DNA of 64,000 nt from Enchytraeus crypticus. Its lineage: Eukaryota > Annelida > Clitellata > Enchytraeida > Enchytraeidae. Below are positions 11,335 to 45,784 of this stretch, piece after piece. Made by a program: the position numbers and the translations under genes. The notes beneath the pieces were generated by a model. It made no database searches, was not told the origin of the DNA, and worked only from the letters and a program-made list of their open reading frames with translations. Where the stretch lies: assembly GCA_905160935.1 (NCBI GenBank), contig CAJHZI010000547.1:3279501-3343500 (forward strand), given 5' to 3'. The stretch's first letter is position 1. Every line of letters begins with the position of its first letter.

Positions 11335-11945
11335 TGCACTGCCTACTGGCAGGTCCATGGCACATAACGCCTCCACTCTTCTGTCTTCCGCTTTCCTCTG
11401 CATGTACACATATGAGTGGATCTTTCAATCATCTAACATTCCTAATCTCGTCCTGCATTTACCTTTATTTTCTTCCATTCTGCTTTTTATGACCTGTTGT
11501 AGGATCTAGACTTCCCCCGCTAGAATGTGTCCTATTTAGCTCTTCTTCCTATTTCTTTATACATCTATCAACTGTGTATCTGTAGGCCTTCCAAGTCTCT
11601 CCAGAACTTTCTCATTTGTAACCTTTAGAGTCAAGATAATCCCTTTCATTCTTCTCCATATCCACATTTTCAATGCCTCTAGTTTCCTGATAAACAGTAA
11701 TTTTCAGTGCATGTATTGTTTTCTGTTATCCCCTTTCATTAATGTCCACGTTTCACATTCATACGGAAGTGTTGACCACAGCAATGTTTTCGCAATCTTT
11801 ATCTTTGTTTTTAGCACCTTTTGTTAGGAGATTTTTTATTTTTCGAGAGCCTCTTTCGTCTCTGCAATTCTACATTTTATTTCCGTGTCACACTTCCCAT
11901 CATTTTCAGTGGTGTGGCCCAAATAGGCCTACTTTAAGCTTATTA
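11335..11945 (-). pseudogene. LINE-X remnant, C-terminal region
   Basis: Minus-strand reading gives, through several stops and frameshifts, KCRIAETKEAL, YECETWTLMKG, LEALKMWIWRRM and KVTNEKVLERLG. This is the conserved C-terminal region of a non-LTR retrotransposon. It ends in the family 3' end CCATGGACCTGCCAGTAGGC. It is inactive. Confidence 0.75.
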
Positions 11946-12150
11946 CCAGTTCTAATCGTGCATTATTCAATATAATATAACACTGGATCCAGGATAAACC
12001 GAGTTAAACTGTTAATATAGCTTTTACTAAATTATTGCTAAATATTAAGAATTAATTAAAATTATTCTATAACTAATTAATCCTCAGCGAGACAATAAGA
12101 ACAATACAGTTCTTAAATTGGTAAAATTGCAGGCCTTTAGGATGTCTAAA

Positions 12151-12340
12151 GTGGCGTAGTCAGTGGCGTAACCTGGATTTAATTTTAAGGGATGCACTTT
12201 AATCTCAGGGGCACTTTGGGAGGCACTTTACGCTTTATACAATTTGTAATTTTGTACGCTTATACTATGAGCTTAATAAAAATTTTGCTTGACATCTTGG
12301 GGGAGGCAGATATCCCTGCCTCTCCCGCACTACGCCACTA
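12151..12340. mobile_element. Small inverted-repeat element with CAGTGGCGTA ends
   Basis: The left end CAGTGGCGTA at 12161 (also AGTGGCGTAGT at 12150) pairs with ACTACGCCACT at 12329-12339. Such termini recall hAT-type MITEs. No clean 8-bp target duplication is visible. Confidence 0.55.
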
Positions 12341-12344
12341 TCAA

Positions 12345-13450
12345 AGGAGACTGATGGTACACTGCGTGGCTTGTGGTTTAAGATCAGGGTTTTCCAGTCA
12401 GTTGAGCAGCTGATTGATAAATTCACTGATTGGATAAAAGCTTGGCCTCCCTCTTCCATCGGAGCAGCCCATCTGAAGAATCTGCGATATTACAATCTCT
12501 CTAAAGCGTATTGATCATTCCAACGACGGTACTCTAAGTACACTGTTTGAGTCACACACAGTTTTATTATTAGGGCCCTGCATGTAAACATATGGTTAAT
12601 GTTATAATTACGGGTGTGGTTAGAGGTATACCACTCCCATGCGTTAATTTTTCTCCACTTGCTGAAATGGTAAAATATTGTATAGGTCTAAATCAGTGAA
12701 AATGAGGTCTAAAATACTTTCAATACCGCCGCATATTTTATAATATTTTATCTCTGTACTTTTAGCGGATTTGTATCAATAGTGATCAATGTTGTTATGG
12801 ACGATAGTCGTGCGTGCAGAAGCAGTACTAGGGCCTATAGGCTTACATATACGCAATCTTATATTTTATTCAGACACTTAAGCGTATCATCCGTTCATGA
12901 CTACGTATACATGTAGAGCGTCGAATTCGTCTATGGTATTATAAGCCCTATAGGGTCTATGCCAAATACTAGTTAAACTATGCCTACTTAAGCTTATAGA
13001 GAGCAGAGCCCTCTATATGCTTAATTTTTATGTTTAAAACTTGTCAAAAACTTACGACTGATATTCCTTTAGAAGCTTTTTTAGAAATTTTATGCACTTC
13101 AATATAACTCAATACTTGCAATACAAAACTCGCTGTTAACGAATGTTCCATATATTCGTATTTCTAACAAGAGCTGAAAAGACACGCATATTGAGAGAGG
13201 TAAAGAAATCCAACGTTAAATCTGTATGTTAAAAACTGAAACAGTGTCGATGTCTCGTTGTTTTGTGGATAATAGAAATCTTACGATCGTTCCAGCCTTC
13301 CAGGTCCAATTTAGAAATTCCTTAACACTTTTATAAAAATAATATTAGCCTATTTATGATTAAGTTGCAAAATATTGCGAAAGCGACTAAAGAGATAATG
13401 AGCATAAAGATATAATAATAAAGAGAGCATTTTAGACATTCTATTTGAAT
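12345..13450. other. Intergenic, little recognised
   Basis: A+T-rich, no coding signal. Near 12775-12830 a short stretch (GATCAATGTTGTTATGGACG) resembles the LINE-W 3' UTR. Confidence 0.5.
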
Positions 13451-13454
13451 GTCT

Positions 13455-13650
13455 AAAATGCCCACTGTGTAAGTGCGTTATGTATAACTTTAAATGGCTG
13501 TTCCTGAGGTCCTGAGATCATATCCGGTAGGGCTAATTAGAATTTAAAATACAGTACACGGTACAGTATACTAGACTGATAGCCTAGATAATTAACACCG
13601 TCTAATGGTTAAACATGGTATTAAAAGTGATAGATATCATCACTAGGCTA
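13455..13650 (+). mobile_element. SINE T2, diverged
   Basis: TGCCCACTGTGTAAGTGCG and TGGCTGTTCCTGAGGTCCTG match the copy at 35840. The 3' part GGTATTAAAAGTGATAGATA matches 56770-56965. Confidence 0.6.
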
Positions 13651-13956
13651 CATGTAGTAGTACATATGTTTATTTAGAAATTCATCAAACATCGACAAAT
13701 AATTGTGAAAACAGATTAATCAGCAGACAAAAGTGAGAATCAACATATGTAGCATCAAACAGAAACTAAAATTTTCTCACCACGGCCATCAGAGAGGGTA
13801 CTGAAGTACCTATCGAGCTGACCACCGCTGTAAACAAAGAAATAAGGAGATTGAAGAAACACTAAAGTTTTGTCTAAAACATGACAACAGTAATATGTTA
13901 CGTATATGTCACTAGGATTGTAAATAGATTACCCAAAATAATATATGATGCGATTA

Positions 13957-13959
<3 letters not shown>

Positions 13960-14037
<78 letters not shown>

Positions 14038-14042
14038 TATAT

Positions 14043-14086
<44 letters not shown>

Positions 14087-14145
14087 TTTTCAGATAGATC
14101 AGATCAGATCAGATATATCAGATAAGAAAATGTCTAAATATATAT

Positions 14146-14205
<60 letters not shown>

Positions 14206-14245
14206 TTTTCAGATAGATCAGATCAGATATATCAGATAAGAAAAA
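13960..14245. repeat. (TA)n block with a duplicated 45-bp insert
   Basis: TA dinucleotide tracts alternate with two near-identical copies of CAGATTTTCAGATAGATCAG...CAGATAAGAAAA, at about 14083-14140 and 14201-14245. Confidence 0.85.
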
Positions 14246-14261
14246 GTCTGCATGACACCTT

Positions 14262-15850
14262 AAAAGAATTAAAAGAATTAAAGTTGCGAATTGCAATAGG
14301 TATAGCATTCCATATGTGCATCCTTAAAATACATTAGATGAGAAGTTAGAACGATTCGCAGGTAAAGAAAGATAATTGGATACCGAAAGCCTAGTCTGAT
14401 AGCCGCTATATAAAAGGTTAGATGTAAACATATCTTTTATTACTTTAGACATGAATCCTTCGTGATATAAGCACTTATAAATCATATTGGCAGTCATAGA
14501 CTTATACAACAGATGTATCGGCAAGGTACTGTAGTTCTCATAAAGGAGCTTGGTTTTATATCGTCTGTCTTGAACCTGGAGAATCCTAAGGGCTTTATTA
14601 TTCGCTTCATGCAGAGGATGAAGTGCTTTTTCCGAATTATTTCCATAAATTATAAGGCCGTATGAAATTCTTCTGAACACCAAAGAAAAATAAAAATTTT
14701 ACGACATATTGCAGGCAATAGCTCTCTGCGTCTGTATAACATACTACAGATGCTATTGATTTTAGAGGTTATACATTTGATATGTCAACAAAAAAGTTAA
14801 ATTATCATCAATATTTACACCAAGAAACTTAACCAGTTTAACTCTTGACAGAGCATTTCTGTTAACAATAACAGCAAGGTTATTAGCTAATATATAATCC
14901 TCATTACATTGGGATGGGTAGAAGAGCATGTGGACAGATTTGGAGCAGTTAATAGTTAGTTTATTAGCCTTACTCCATTCGCTAATTCGCATACATTCAA
15001 TGTTAGCCTTTTTGTAGAGGTCTGTTAGATTATTGGCATTAACAAAAGTATTTGAATCATCTGCAAATAATTTGAGACATCCTTCAATAGAGGCATTTTG
15101 AATATCATTAATATATATTAAAAATAAGATAGGAGCCAAGATTGATCCTTGAAGTACACCAATTTTCATCGGTACAGTAGATTTAACATTATCAACGACA
15201 ACATATTGGGAACGGTCTGAAAGATAAGATTTAAACCAAGTCTGAGTAATACCGCGTATCCCATAATGCCAAAGTTTATCGAGTAAAATACTGTGATCGA
15301 CTGTGTCGAATGCTTTTGTAAAATCAAAGAATAACCCCATAACCAAATTCTTATTAGCCTTTTCCATACGTATCATATTGACACAACTATAAAGTGCATC
15401 AATTGTTGAATGACCCGGTCTAAATCCAAATTGATTTTCATGCAAAATTTCATTTTTATCTAGAAAACCACCTAGTTTCTTGTACATAATTTTTTTAGAA
15501 AACCCTACTCAAATTGCTCAAAAGGGAAATTGGTCTGTAATTTTCTTTTTTATCAGGGCTTCCATTTTTGTGTATTGGGATAACTTTTGCGATTTTAAAA
15601 TTGACTGGAAAGTGACCTGTGCTAAATGAAAGATTTATAATGTGACTTAACGGCGAAGGTATGATTTCAGAGGAAAGTTTCAAAATTTTGGAGCTTACAT
15701 TGTCAGAACCAGTTGAAGTTGTATTATTCAATGAATTAATTACGTTAATAGTTTCGCTTTTGGAGATTGGAGTAAGAAATAAAGAAACACGATTATGGTT
15801 CTTTAAGATTGTTGTGTAACTTGGATTGGTATGATGTATAATATACATGT
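14262..15850 (-). pseudogene. LINE-A reverse transcriptase, broken
   Basis: Minus-strand segments 15848-15495, 15487-14762 and 14683-14324 make one LINE ORF2 in pieces. The first has the pre-RT region (NYRPISLLSNLSRVF). The second holds the palm: FDFTKAFDTVDHSILL, GVLQGSILAPILF (normally GVPQGS) and LKLFADDSN, the catalytic FADD. The third is the C-terminal region (ISYGLIIYGNNSEKALHPL). A frameshift separates pieces one and two, and a stop with a gap separates two and three. The clade is Jockey/CR1-like; the closest relative in the window is the copy at 37021. Confidence 0.85.
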
Positions 15851-16436
15851 ATTTGGGTGAAATTTTTGAGATGATTCAAAATTAGAGCTGAAATGATCCT
15901 AAATATTTTTTATTATTGACTAAACTGTTTAGTGGTTAGACAAGTGGTATTATAGGTAATAGATATATACACTGATGATCCGTTCAGTGCAATGTGTGTT
16001 TAGTGGCATAAAAATAGTAACCCAGACGCTTCTTAAGAATAATACATTTGTTGCACATTTGTCAAGGTTCGTATAAATAGCGGAGTCTGATCATATGTTC
16101 AAGTTGATTATATTAAACTTTTATTTTCGTTATTCTACAACATCTCAATATCGTATTACTGTAGAATATTCAGCAGTATTATACCATATCCTTAATGTTG
16201 CAATACTACATACGGAGTCGCAATCAGGTATTGTTTTACCACTCCGCTATATTTACAACTACTTTAGAATGTGTAACAAGCTTAATAATGTTTTAAAGGC
16301 CTATCAAAAAAATAATATTGCTAATATAGCTAGAATCATGGCCACAAGTCTGTGACGAATGTTTTCGTAGGTAAAGCTGAGGCCAAGCAGAAGTCTAGAA
16401 GCTTGCATGCTATAAAGAGTTCGTCCAGAGTTCACG
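15850..16436. other. Upstream region of the C1q gene
   Basis: No convincing coding content. An open frame at 16095-16355 has no family features. A TATA-like box lies at 16072. Confidence 0.5.
16072..16080 (+). promoter_or_regulatory. Candidate TATA box for the C1q gene
   Basis: TATAAATAG is a strong TATA-box match. It lies 357 bases before the ATG at 16437, so a 5' UTR of roughly 330 bases would follow. Position is the only support. Confidence 0.3.
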
Positions 16437-21159
<4,723 letters not shown>

Positions 21160-21379
21160 GTTTTAAACGAAACTAGAACGATTCTTACAATTGGATTATC
21201 ATGTGTGTTTTATTGTTGATGTTCAAAACTTTAACAGCCTTTATGATGAATACAGCATGACCGATGGGAATTTTTTCTATGATATATAGATGACCACATT
21301 GAGCTAGATTAAGGTTTGTGTACGGTTTGCAATATAGCCTACCAAATTTTGTGTGTATCGGCTAATTAAGACTAACTGA

Positions 21380-21600
21380 TCGTATTATTGACTTAGCATA
21401 GCAGTCTAACAACGTAATATTCAACAACTTAGTAGCCTAATTCTGCAGTCTAACTACCTAAATCAGCGCATTAGTAGCCTAGCTCAGTAGTGTAACAGAC
21501 TCATTCAACAGCTAGTAGCCTAGATCAGCAGCTTAACAGACCAATCCAGCAGCCTATTAGCCTAAATCAGCTGTCTAACTTTCTGCCTCTGCTGATTAAC
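21380..21600. repeat. Degenerate repeat after the C1q gene
   Basis: Recurring TAGTAGCCTA..TCAGCAG.CTAAC blocks follow the stop codon. No clear polyadenylation signal was found in between. Confidence 0.5.
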
Positions 21601-21897
21601 AGCATGACTCTATAAGTCATTGGTTTTAATGACGACATTTCAATATTTTTAACGTAAGACTAGATGTAGATACCTTACATAAAATGCTATAAACTCCCTA
21701 TAACAGTTCATGTATAAAGTCCCTATAATAATTCGTTGCTAGATATTATATTGAAATTTTAGTCTTATACATCTACATTGCCATGGATTGATTTCATAAG
21801 CACTTACTAAAAGAATCCGTGTATGTTTAATGACAGGCCAATATAGCAATAATTCACTATTATAATACAAACTTAATCTAAACTTTGCGTTCTCGTG

Positions 21898-22158
21898 TTG
21901 TGTTCGGAACACAACAATATAGACCAATCGTTAACTGCACGTGTCGTAGGAGGTGACGAAGCATGAACTGAAGAAGGCAACGGGAAACTACCTCAGAAGT
22001 CAAATAATTTCCTAAGCTTGAGACTACATAAGGTATGAATAAGGTATGGCCTTTTGTGAAGTGAGTAACTTTGCTGATCTATGCAGTGCTCTCGATGGGC
22101 CGAGATAGCAGACTCTGAATATGAATATGTACCTTGGACCCACCACTGGGCTGAACAC

Positions 22159-22197
<39 letters not shown>
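21898..22197 (+). mobile_element. SINE group F2, best copy
   Basis: The head is GTGTTCGGAACACAACAATA (diverged), then CGTTAACTGCACGTGTCGTA, GGCAACGGGAAACTACCTCA and GAATATGAATATGTACCTTG. The 3' end CACTAGAGAGAGAG runs into a (GA)n tract at 22162-22196. Confidence 0.8.
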
Positions 22198-22199
<2 letters not shown>

Positions 22200-22477
22200 A
22201 GTGTGCAAAACAGTTTCTGACATTTATAGCAAGTTATTGAAAAAAACAGTTTAGCATAAACACCAATTAACTACAAGTGCATATGATATTTTACCAGAAA
22301 ATCAATGAGGTAATAATCTAGATAAGCAAATATGCAATTTCTATAAAAAAATAGTATCATCTACAAATATGCAAAATCTACGAAAATACGTATAAATATA
22401 TAATTATTTATAGTATACATGCATATAATATATATTTCATATCTGTCTAGTATAGATAGTAGATCTAGGAATATATT

Positions 22478-22521
<44 letters not shown>

Positions 22522-22612
22522 GCATATATTTTTAATTATATATATAGGTCTATATATATATATACATGTATGTATATATATATGTATATATATATATATA
22601 TATATAATACAA
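22478..22612. repeat. (TA)n microsatellite
   Basis: TA dinucleotide tract with short interruptions; the open frames across it encode only Ile-Tyr repeats. Confidence 0.95.
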
Positions 22613-23159
22613 AACTGTAATCCGCTAGTGAATGCTTCGTCGGAAAGAAAAGGTTTGAGAAATTTTTTTAATAACATTAGAACTAGAATACTATGCAAAA
22701 TATGAAGACAGAGCAGTTTATAACAACTATTTTACAAATAGAAATACAAACAAATGCATTGTAGAGAAATGATCCTAACAATGCTATCTATCGTTTTTAA
22801 GGTAATACTACATATTCCAACTGTCAATTCAGTCAACTATGAGGTTACCGGTCCAGTAAATATCCAAGATTTTATTCTGTGATGGTCTTACCCAGGGTTG
22901 AACCCAAGACGCTTCAAATCACATCACGATTGGTAAATTAAAATCATGACGTAATCGTACATTCGAAAATACAGAGCCATTGACAACATCATAATATTGT
23001 AAGTCTTGAACCTGTAGTTCTGAGAACAGCGTACATCAGCAATGCTAGTGTACTATAAATATTGACCTATATGTGAATTAATAGTATCTTATGTAGTAAT
23101 CTGTCTGCAGATTACCTCTATAATATTATAATGATATTTTCACTTATTTAGATATACTC

Positions 23160-23275
23160 AAAACAGACAAAAATACAATGCACATATAATATATGCGTAT
23201 ATATAACATTATATATGTATATATATTATACATATATAATATATATATATATATATAGGTCTATATAATTTTTAT
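23160..23275. repeat. (TA)n-rich tract
   Basis: Interrupted TA/CATA repeats ending in ATATAGGTCTATATAA. Confidence 0.85.
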
Positions 23276-23339
23276 TTTTTAAATTAAATTTTGTTAGATA
23301 ATAATAATTATGTATTGACGACAAAAGAAAAACTTGCGT

Positions 23340-23440
23340 AATATTTTAACGTCTGGTGACCAAGTGGGCTGTTTACTTGCTGATAAAAACAAGGCAATGG
23401 GTTCGAAATCTAGCATAGGAGGTTCTCTCACAAATAGTAC
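23340..23440 (+). mobile_element. tRNA-like SINE fragment
   Basis: TGGTGACCAAGTGGGCTG resembles an A box and GGGTTCGAAATCTAG a B box, 45-50 bases apart. The stems do not close, so this is not a functional tRNA gene. Confidence 0.45.
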
Positions 23441-23864
23441 ACTTGGCTAACGACACAAAAACCGAGTTTCATAAACTTGGCTTATTTAGACCTTAAACTG
23501 ATAACGATGTAAACTCCATAATACGTGTGTGATGACACTGTCGTTAATATCAGCTTGCTAAAATCTGCCGTCCGATTGACTTCATTATTTTAATAAAAAG
23601 CACATGTTCCAACAGATGCAGTTTTACCTAATTCAATGTTAAAGGTTTACCATATATATTTGATTGTTCGTCCGTGATCACATATATTTTTACTCAGTGT
23701 TTACCGATAGACAATTTGGTACATTATCCATTTACCAGCCCTATGAATGCCTTAAGTTTTACTCTATGAGCTCGCCACGGAATTGAGTAATTAAATTCAA
23801 GCTTAATCATTAAAACTCACTATGTCACCTGCTGACGTCTTAAACACTTTGCTATTTGGACAGA

Positions 23865-23887
23865 GTCATATATATATATATATACTG

Positions 23888-23922
<35 letters not shown>

Positions 23923-24041
23923 AGATATATACATATTTATACATATAGGTTATATATTTAAATATACATGTATACATATATATATCCATATATTTATGTA
24001 TTTATATAGCATACACATGTATATATACCAATGTATGTATG

Positions 24042-24090
<49 letters not shown>

Positions 24091-24199
24091 GTGTAGATAT
24101 ATACATATTTATACATATAGGTTATATATTTAAATATACATGTATACATGTATATCCATGTATTTATGTATTTATATACGTATACACATGTATATATAC

Positions 24200-24245
<46 letters not shown>
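23865..24245. repeat. (TA)n block with a duplicated 100-bp insert
   Basis: TA tracts flank two nearly identical copies of GTGTAGATATATACATATTT plus about 100 bases after it (from about 23920 and 24092). Confidence 0.85.
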
Positions 24246-24299
24246 TTATATACAGTATATAAATTTATATATCATATGCGTAATAAATTTCATAACATA

Positions 24300-25110
24300 C
24301 AGGCTACGAATATAATGTATTTCACAGACTAAATCATTCAGAGAAATTGTAGTGTACCTAAACACAATATTACAAAGCTATGGGACTGCATCGACCATGC
24401 GTAACTGCAAGAAGATATTAAGAAAATTCTATTGCAGATCTACCACTAGTCTATTTTGTTACATCAAGCAGATATTTATAGCAAGATAGCATATAACCTC
24501 TTTTTACATGTTATCAGAACTATAGAAAGAACATGCAAACCATCAGAGAGAAAATTTTCTCCATTAGTCAGCTGGCTTATTTAACACCCAAAAGCAGTAG
24601 ACTCATTAATGAATGTGAGGGTAAATATGACAGTAAATTAAAAGGAAATTTAGATAAAAGCGTGATTTTTTAATCGGTATATTTTGCATATTTCGGCTTT
24701 TTGCATCTCACAAATAAAACTTTCTGAATTTTACCTTCTTTTTTTGAACATTTTCTTAAGTGGGTACATGTATTTGCAAGTGGTATACATATCAATAGAT
24801 TAACATACAATTGTGTCTTCCATATATAATGCAATACAGTACAATCATGCTAAATGCACAATATCGATAGTTTATTGAAATCATCTATTTTATGGAATAT
24901 AGCTAGCCGAAAGTGGACGAAATTCATATTTGTATAATTACAAATTGAGAGGATACTAAAGCAGTATTAACAAGCCACAGTTTAAAAAGCTGAGTAAGAG
25001 TTTTCTCAAAAATTGGAACACAACACTAAGAGCATGCAAGTTTTTATCGCATAGATAGATAGATTTTATGCTATAGTCTAAATATTAAAGCACTTTCAGA
25101 AATGTGCTTT
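24300..25110. other. Intergenic, nothing recognised
   Basis: A+T-rich, with no ORF or repeat family seen. Confidence 0.5.
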
Positions 25111-25119
25111 AATTTTATT

Positions 25120-25258
25120 TCAGACTTTTGAAACATCTAGCATTCCCTTAGGCTGCATGCTTTGTAATCGCTTATTAGCGTGTTTCTCTGCTGATATAGA
25201 ATTCAATTCCATCCGCATTTCGTAATTCTTCACTTTCTTCTTATCAGCCTTTGCTTTC
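25120..25258 (-). CDS. Possible terminal exon of the cyclase gene or of another gene
   Basis: An acceptor (CATATAG) and phase-compatible frame give MKAKADKKKVKNYEMRM, ..SAEKHANKRLQSMQPKG and LDVSKV, then TGA overlapping AATAAA. It lacks the two Cys expected at the cyclase C-terminus and matches nothing I recognise, so the link to exon 7 rests only on phase and position. Confidence 0.3.
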
Positions 25259-25338
25259 CTATATGATCAAAGGCAGTTTAAGAGTTAGAAGATGCGACCT
25301 TTGACTCTTGATTCCTACCTTTTTGAAATTAATGCACT

Positions 25339-25521
25339 TCAATGTACATTAGTTGCAAGAATTTTGTGTTTACAAACTTTAACGGACCTTATATATTGTG
25401 CGTATTGCTTGGCTTGGATTCCACAGTGCTCGATATCTTTATAGCTGCCAATTGTACTCTGATTGATAGGTTTTGCTAAGATATTTAAAACTTTAAAAGC
25501 GCTTTTCCTAGCAATAACCAC
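25339..25521 (-). other. Unrecognised 60-codon ORF
   Basis: Encodes ARKSAFKVLNILAKPIN, then SYKDIEHCGIQAKQYAQYIR. It may be a transposon remnant; part of the plus strand (CCACAGTGCTCGAT) resembles the LINE-W 3' UTR. Confidence 0.3.
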
Positions 25522-25899
25522 GGAGTTCCTCTCTTAGATGCAACACCAATTATTTAAAATAATTAAATGGATAGATTGAGAGATAGATATTCTTTAATTC
25601 ACGAAATTCACAAGGCAATCCTTAAATATCAGGTTTAAAACGTGAATATCTACATACGGGCATAAAAACACTTACATACGCCCAACATAATAAATGAAAA
25701 GTGATAAAAATTGAAATAAAATTGCAAATAGAATGCACATAAAAAGGAATCGTTTCAAGTATGAAGTATGTTAGCTTGTTAAATGCACACAAACTATCAA
25801 TTGAATATTGTTACAAGCTTATACTGTAAGTGCATATCACTACATATCCTTATATTTAAATTTATATTTTAAAAAACTCTATTTAAAAAAGATTTATAT

Positions 25900-26360
25900 G
25901 TGCTAGTACAAAATCAAGAACTTGGATAAATCCTCAGCCTATCAACCGTTTTAAAAGAGTGAAATAAATCGGCTGAAGCAGTTTTACCGGTCAACGTATT
26001 CCAGACTTAAATGATCCGTTATAGGAATGGTTGCAGTGTGATATTTAGGCGCGCCTTCGGCAACTTATACCGGCAAGAGTGACCTTTAGTATTACTGCTT
26101 AGCGGTATCAAAAGCTATTAATGTTAGATTCGATTAAGTTGTTAGTAATTTTGTACAGAAATGCTAAATCACTTCTCAGCCTTCGTAACTCTAGGGATGG
26201 TAATCCAGATAATCTAAGTCTTTCACTGTACGGTAAATTTGGAGCTAAATTAAGAGTTTTGGTAACTGTCGGTTGCACAGTTTCAAGTTTGATGATACTA
26301 GAAAGCGTACATGATGACCAAACAGACCAAATGAAAAATCTCTATGTTGATCAAACACAG
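25900..26360 (-). pseudogene. LINE-Y remnant, C-terminal region
   Basis: Minus strand reads LPYSERLRLSGLPSLELRRL, then RSDLAFLYKITNNLIESN, typical of the C-terminal region of CR1-like LINEs. Stops follow. Confidence 0.7.
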
Positions 26361-27379
26361 TAATAGCGCAGTAACGTTGTGAAACATGATACAGAATATC
26401 GCCAAAGCTAAGTTCTAAGAAATAATTTATAGTAAGAATCTTAATTTAAAAATTGAATATTACTGTAGCAATTATTAATCTTTCGCTACTACAAGTTAAG
26501 GTCCATAAGTTCATATGACTATAAATGTATTTTAAAAGGAATTGGTTGAAGCTTCAAGTTTAAAAGGTTAACATTTATTTTGAATCGTGAATCCATTATT
26601 CAGTTTTTTCGATAATGAAGCAGTTTTGTTAATCCTAAATCCCAATGAAGAACAAACTTCAAAAAGACAATTAAATGCTATTTTACAGGATTAGCTTATA
26701 ATTAACGGCCAGCTTTCTTCCAGCCAACCTGTGATGAACCTGAATTCACTTTATGATCACTTTGAACATTTAGGTAGGCTTGATAGCTGAGCTGAATGCC
26801 ACTTCGGAAACACTATTATCTAGTAGGATAGCTGAATGCCACATTTTACTTTTCCAAATTTCATTAACATTTGATAGCGTTAAGCCCGTGACTAAGTTAT
26901 AATCTACAACGATGTTGTTAAAATAATGTTTAATTAAACAACTAAACTCAATACTAAGCATAAATCTGAAACGCGTAATTTTGTAATTACGGACTGAAAT
27001 CCAAAGAAAAATGAACTTATTCAGTTATATACACATGGCAGTTTAATGTATAATCAGAATTTCTATCGGAAATTCTATGTATCCCACAGTCTTTAATATA
27101 TCAGTATAAACCAAGCCACATAATAGTGACAGAAATAATGATTTCGGACGAATTACATATTACACCTTTTGCAGTTCAAACTAGCGATGCCGTCGATCGT
27201 CTATTTGCTCAAGGTGGTATAAAGCATTAGTACTAACAGAATACTTTCAAAACCTTTCAAATCGAAGCGCTTTGAGCGACCGGAAGAGGCGGCGCTAGGG
27301 GCTAGGTGTTGACAGGCGGGAGCGTCAGGGTAGTCCACACACTGGAAGTGCAGCAGCTCTCTGTGCAAGCAAATACATT

Positions 27380-27540
27380 AACAATAAAAAAGACAAAGCT
27401 AAAGCTGGTAAAGCTAAGGTTAACGTCAGTTTCCTCACTCGAAAGCGATGTCAGTGACGGGCGAGCCCAGGATTTGAACCCCTCACATACTGATCCGCGA
27501 TCGAGTATCTTACCGACTTCGCCACTGGTTCCAGCCAGTA
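27380..27540 (-). mobile_element. tRNA-derived SINE T1
   Basis: Minus strand: GTGGCGAAGTCGGTAAGATA (A-box-like), GGGTTCAAATCCTGGGCTCG (B box GGTTCAAATCC), then GACATCGCTTTCGAGTGAGG and AACTGACGTTAACCTTAGC. Same family as at 31795, 40378, 45785, 49205 and 53503. It lies in the stretch downstream of cyclase exon 7. Confidence 0.8.
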
Positions 27541-27884
27541 ACATAATACTATTGTTGTGTAAAGTAATAGAAATAAGTATCTTACAGTAGAATACAGCTT
27601 TCACACAATATACTTTATTGCAGAACACAATAAATCAACATTAAATAGCAAATATATAATTACTGATTATATATCGAACAATGTAATTATGTTAAGAAAG
27701 TATAAATCAAAATTATAAAACTTTTCAATGTTTTTACAGTATATTTGTATGAGATCAATTTTGTAATCGTTGTTCGCGTTATTCACGTTTATAGATTCAG
27801 TTGAATTGAGGTAGAAGCAATTAATCAGCCGTGCCATGCACTTTATATTAATTTTTCGTTATTCGATATCCGAAAAATTTGAAG

Positions 27885-28015
27885 AATTGAAAATATGTTC
27901 AGCAACAGCAATATCAACAACAACAAATCGAGTGCTACTGTCGTTAAGAACAACATCGAGTACTCTCAAACCAAATCCAAGCCGACGAGCATAAGCAGAA
28001 GTTCCTCAAAGTGTA
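27885..28015 (-). mobile_element. LINE-W 3' UTR fragment
   Basis: Minus strand has TACTCGATGTTGTTCTTAAC and GACAGTAGCACTCGA, matching the 3' UTR after the LINE-W ORF at 42055-42120. Confidence 0.55.
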
Positions 28016-28139
28016 AAATATAATACGCAGAAAATCAGCTGAAGGAAAAAATATACATGTATACTTATAGAAAACACACACATGTACAAACATAAATATA
28101 TAACAGACATGCAGTAATGAAAAATATATCTTGCGGCTG

Positions 28140-28255
28140 TACGCAAGGCAATCTGATTAAATCATATTTAGGTGCGAATTGATATTAATTTGCACTTCAA
28201 GAATTAGGATTTCACTCTTAAATATGATTTAATCAGATCGCCTAGGGTACAGTAC
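28140..28255. repeat. Imperfect palindrome (possible MITE)
   Basis: The arm GGCAATCTGATTAAATCATA.. near 28148 pairs with ..TATGATTTAATCAGATCGCC ending near 28241. That is about 24 bp with one mismatch, and looser pairing outside (GTAC ends). The loop is about 50 bases. Confidence 0.7.
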
Positions 28256-28303
28256 TAACGAATAGTTAATTCATTGCTGCAAGTAATTAAATTGTTAACT
28301 TAC

Positions 28304-45559
<17,256 letters not shown>

Positions 45560-45784
45560 GTATATTGGCTACGTGTACTATTGTAAAATGAAGTGTCAGG
45601 TTGTGGTTTTTTAAAGAAACCTGTGCTGGGCCGGGCTCTTTTTTAATTTAACTTCATTAACTCTAAAAAAGAAATACATCCTAAGATATGCAAGTTAAAT
45701 TCTCTTGATTTTCTATTATTTCCATTCATAGTAAAAGTAATATTTCTGATCAAAAACGGACACCTTCATCATATCTAAAAAAGG

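Noticed and set aside
16095..16355. 86-codon ORF upstream of the C1q gene
   Set aside because: Low-complexity composition, no domain, and it covers the likely promoter and 5' UTR.
27380..27540. tRNA gene (also 31795, 40378, 56770, 23340 and 7689)
   Set aside because: A and B boxes are visible but acceptor and anticodon stems do not form, and the copies share non-tRNA tails; they are tRNA-derived SINEs.
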